NCBI GenBank assembly: GCA_003557805.1
Contig: PWNY01000177.1
Location: 1 to 6,826, forward strand
DNA: 6,826 bases
Origin: Bacteroidales bacterium
Lineage (GTDB): Bacteria; Bacteroidota; Bacteroidia; Bacteroidales; UBA7960
Direction of reading: 5' to 3'
In this document: one piece after another, positions 6,119-6,826 of the stretch
Position numbering within the stretch: position 1 is the stretch's first letter
Layout of the letters: the number at the start of each line of letters is the position of its first letter
The notes under the pieces: model-generated
What the model saw: the letters and a program-made list of their open reading frames with translations, nothing else
Told to the model about the DNA's origin: nothing
Database searches by the model: none
Made by a program: the position numbers and the translations under genes

Positions 6119-6811
6119 ATGGTTAATCTGGGTAACAGCTGGTGGAAGCTTCTTGGGGTGGCAATCCTGATATATGTGATTGCGGGTGGCTTATTGTTTG
6201 AAGTACCTGACCTTCCAGTAATCAGGCAAAGTATCCGTAATATATACTTTCATGTGGGGATGTGGTTTGCCATGATTTTTATCATGTTCCTGGGCCTTGT
6301 GTTCAGCATCCGTTACCTGGCAACCAACAGGGTGGATGAGGACCTCAGGGCCCTGGCCGCTGTGCAGACAGGGATCGTTTTTGGCATATTGGGCCTGATC
6401 ACCGGTATGGTGTGGGCCAGGTTCACCTGGGGCAGTTTCTGGGTCAATGACCCCAAACTAAACGGGGCAGTGGTAGGGCTGCTTGTCTATTTTGCCTATA
6501 TCCTGCTAAGGTCATCGCTGGAAGACAGGGACAAAAGGGCAAGGCTTGCTGCTGTTTATAATGTTTTTGCTTTCGCTCTCTATTTTTTGTTTATAATGAT
6601 TCTGCCAAGAACAGCTTCATCATCCATACATCCGGGGCTGGATGGCAATCCCGCACTTGCAACAGGTGACCTGGCTCCGGAGATGCGGGTGGTATTCTTT
6701 CCGGCCATGGCCGGATGGATGATTTTATCTTATTGGGTGTTCAGACTGTTATACCGTGTATGCAGACTTGAGGCGAGGATAGCCGATCATATTGAAAATC
6801 AACGAAAGTAA
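6119..6811 (+). CDS. ccmC: Heme-handling protein CcmC (CcsA/CcmC family)
   Basis: A 230-residue inner-membrane protein with six predicted membrane segments. CcmC holds heme at the outer face of the membrane and passes it to CcmE. The tryptophan-rich heme-binding motif is TWGSFWVNDPKLNGA (103-117), which corresponds to the classical WGxWWxWDxRLT of proteobacteria but has F107 and N110 where those have Trp. The two candidate axial heme histidines are H45 in YFHVGMWF and H171 in SSSIHPGLDGNP, at the expected sites flanking the motif. Length is a little under the 240-250 of E. coli CcmC. Start ATG at 6119 lies 29 bases after the ccmB stop, with no Shine-Dalgarno at the normal distance. The gene is co-transcribed with ccmB and with the gene starting 6 bases after its stop. 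The larger CcsA and CcmF proteins share the motif but are far longer, so CcmC is the best assignment. Confidence 0.93.
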   Translation: MVNLGNSWWKLLGVAILIYVIAGGLLFEVPDLPVIRQSIRNIYFHVGMWFAMIFIMFLGLVFSIRYLATNRVDEDLRALAAVQTGIVFGILGLITGMVWARFTWGSFWVNDPKLNGAVVGLLVYFAYILLRSSLEDRDKRARLAAVYNVFAFALYFLFIMILPRTASSSIHPGLDGNPALATGDLAPEMRVVFFPAMAGWMILSYWVFRLLYRVCRLEARIADHIENQRK

Positions 6812-6817
6812 TTTGTC

Positions 6818-6826
6818 ATGGAATCG
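6818..6826 (+). CDS. Start of next ccm-operon gene (only three codons in window)
   Basis: ATG GAA TCG begins 6 bases after the ccmC stop and runs off the window edge. By position in Bacteroidota ccm operons it could be a short CcmD-like membrane protein or ccmE, but three codons cannot decide this. The call rests on spacing alone. Confidence 0.4.

Overview
The window looks like chromosomal DNA of a member of the Bacteroidota (Bacteroidales/Marinilabiliales-like; the exact lineage is not resolvable here). The reasons are start codons without Shine-Dalgarno sequences, a TAnnTTTG-type promoter box in front of the tRNA gene, a lipoprotein glycosidase of the former DUF1680 family that is common in this phylum, a CcmB-CcmC pair of the Bacteroidota type, and AT-rich spacers between coding regions of moderate GC. 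No mobile element, CRISPR array or phage gene is visible.

Layout. (1) Positions 1-2931, minus strand: a tightly packed surface-polysaccharide operon transcribed leftward, in the order Wzx-type flippase, GT4 glycosyltransferase, asparagine-synthase-like amidotransferase (cut by the window edge). All three genes overlap by a few bases, so they are probably translationally coupled. (2) Positions 2932-3140: a promoter and a tRNA-His(GTG) gene on the plus strand, followed by a strong hairpin terminator that could work in both directions. (3) Positions 3148-3186: a second, perfect 14-bp hairpin between the converging tRNA and glycosidase genes. (4) Positions 3198-5105, minus strand: a predicted lipoprotein beta-L-arabinofuranosidase of the GH127/GH146 superfamily, standing alone. 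(5) Positions 5106-5429: an AT-rich divergent intergenic region. (6) Positions 5430 to the end, plus strand: the start of a cytochrome c maturation operon (ccmB, ccmC and the first codons of another gene).

How they work together. The left operon probably makes and exports a lipid-linked glycan: GT4 adds a sugar, the AsnB-like enzyme may amidate a sugar acid or other carboxylate, and the flippase moves the finished unit across the inner membrane. The arabinofuranosidase would trim arabinose from plant-type glycans at the envelope. CcmB and CcmC handle heme for periplasmic c-type cytochromes. These three modules are adjacent but not evidently linked in function.

No clearly new multi-gene system was found. 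The points most worth a second look are the glutaminase-like domain that lacks its catalytic cysteine, the tandem hairpins between the tRNA and the glycosidase, and the divergent CcmC tryptophan motif.
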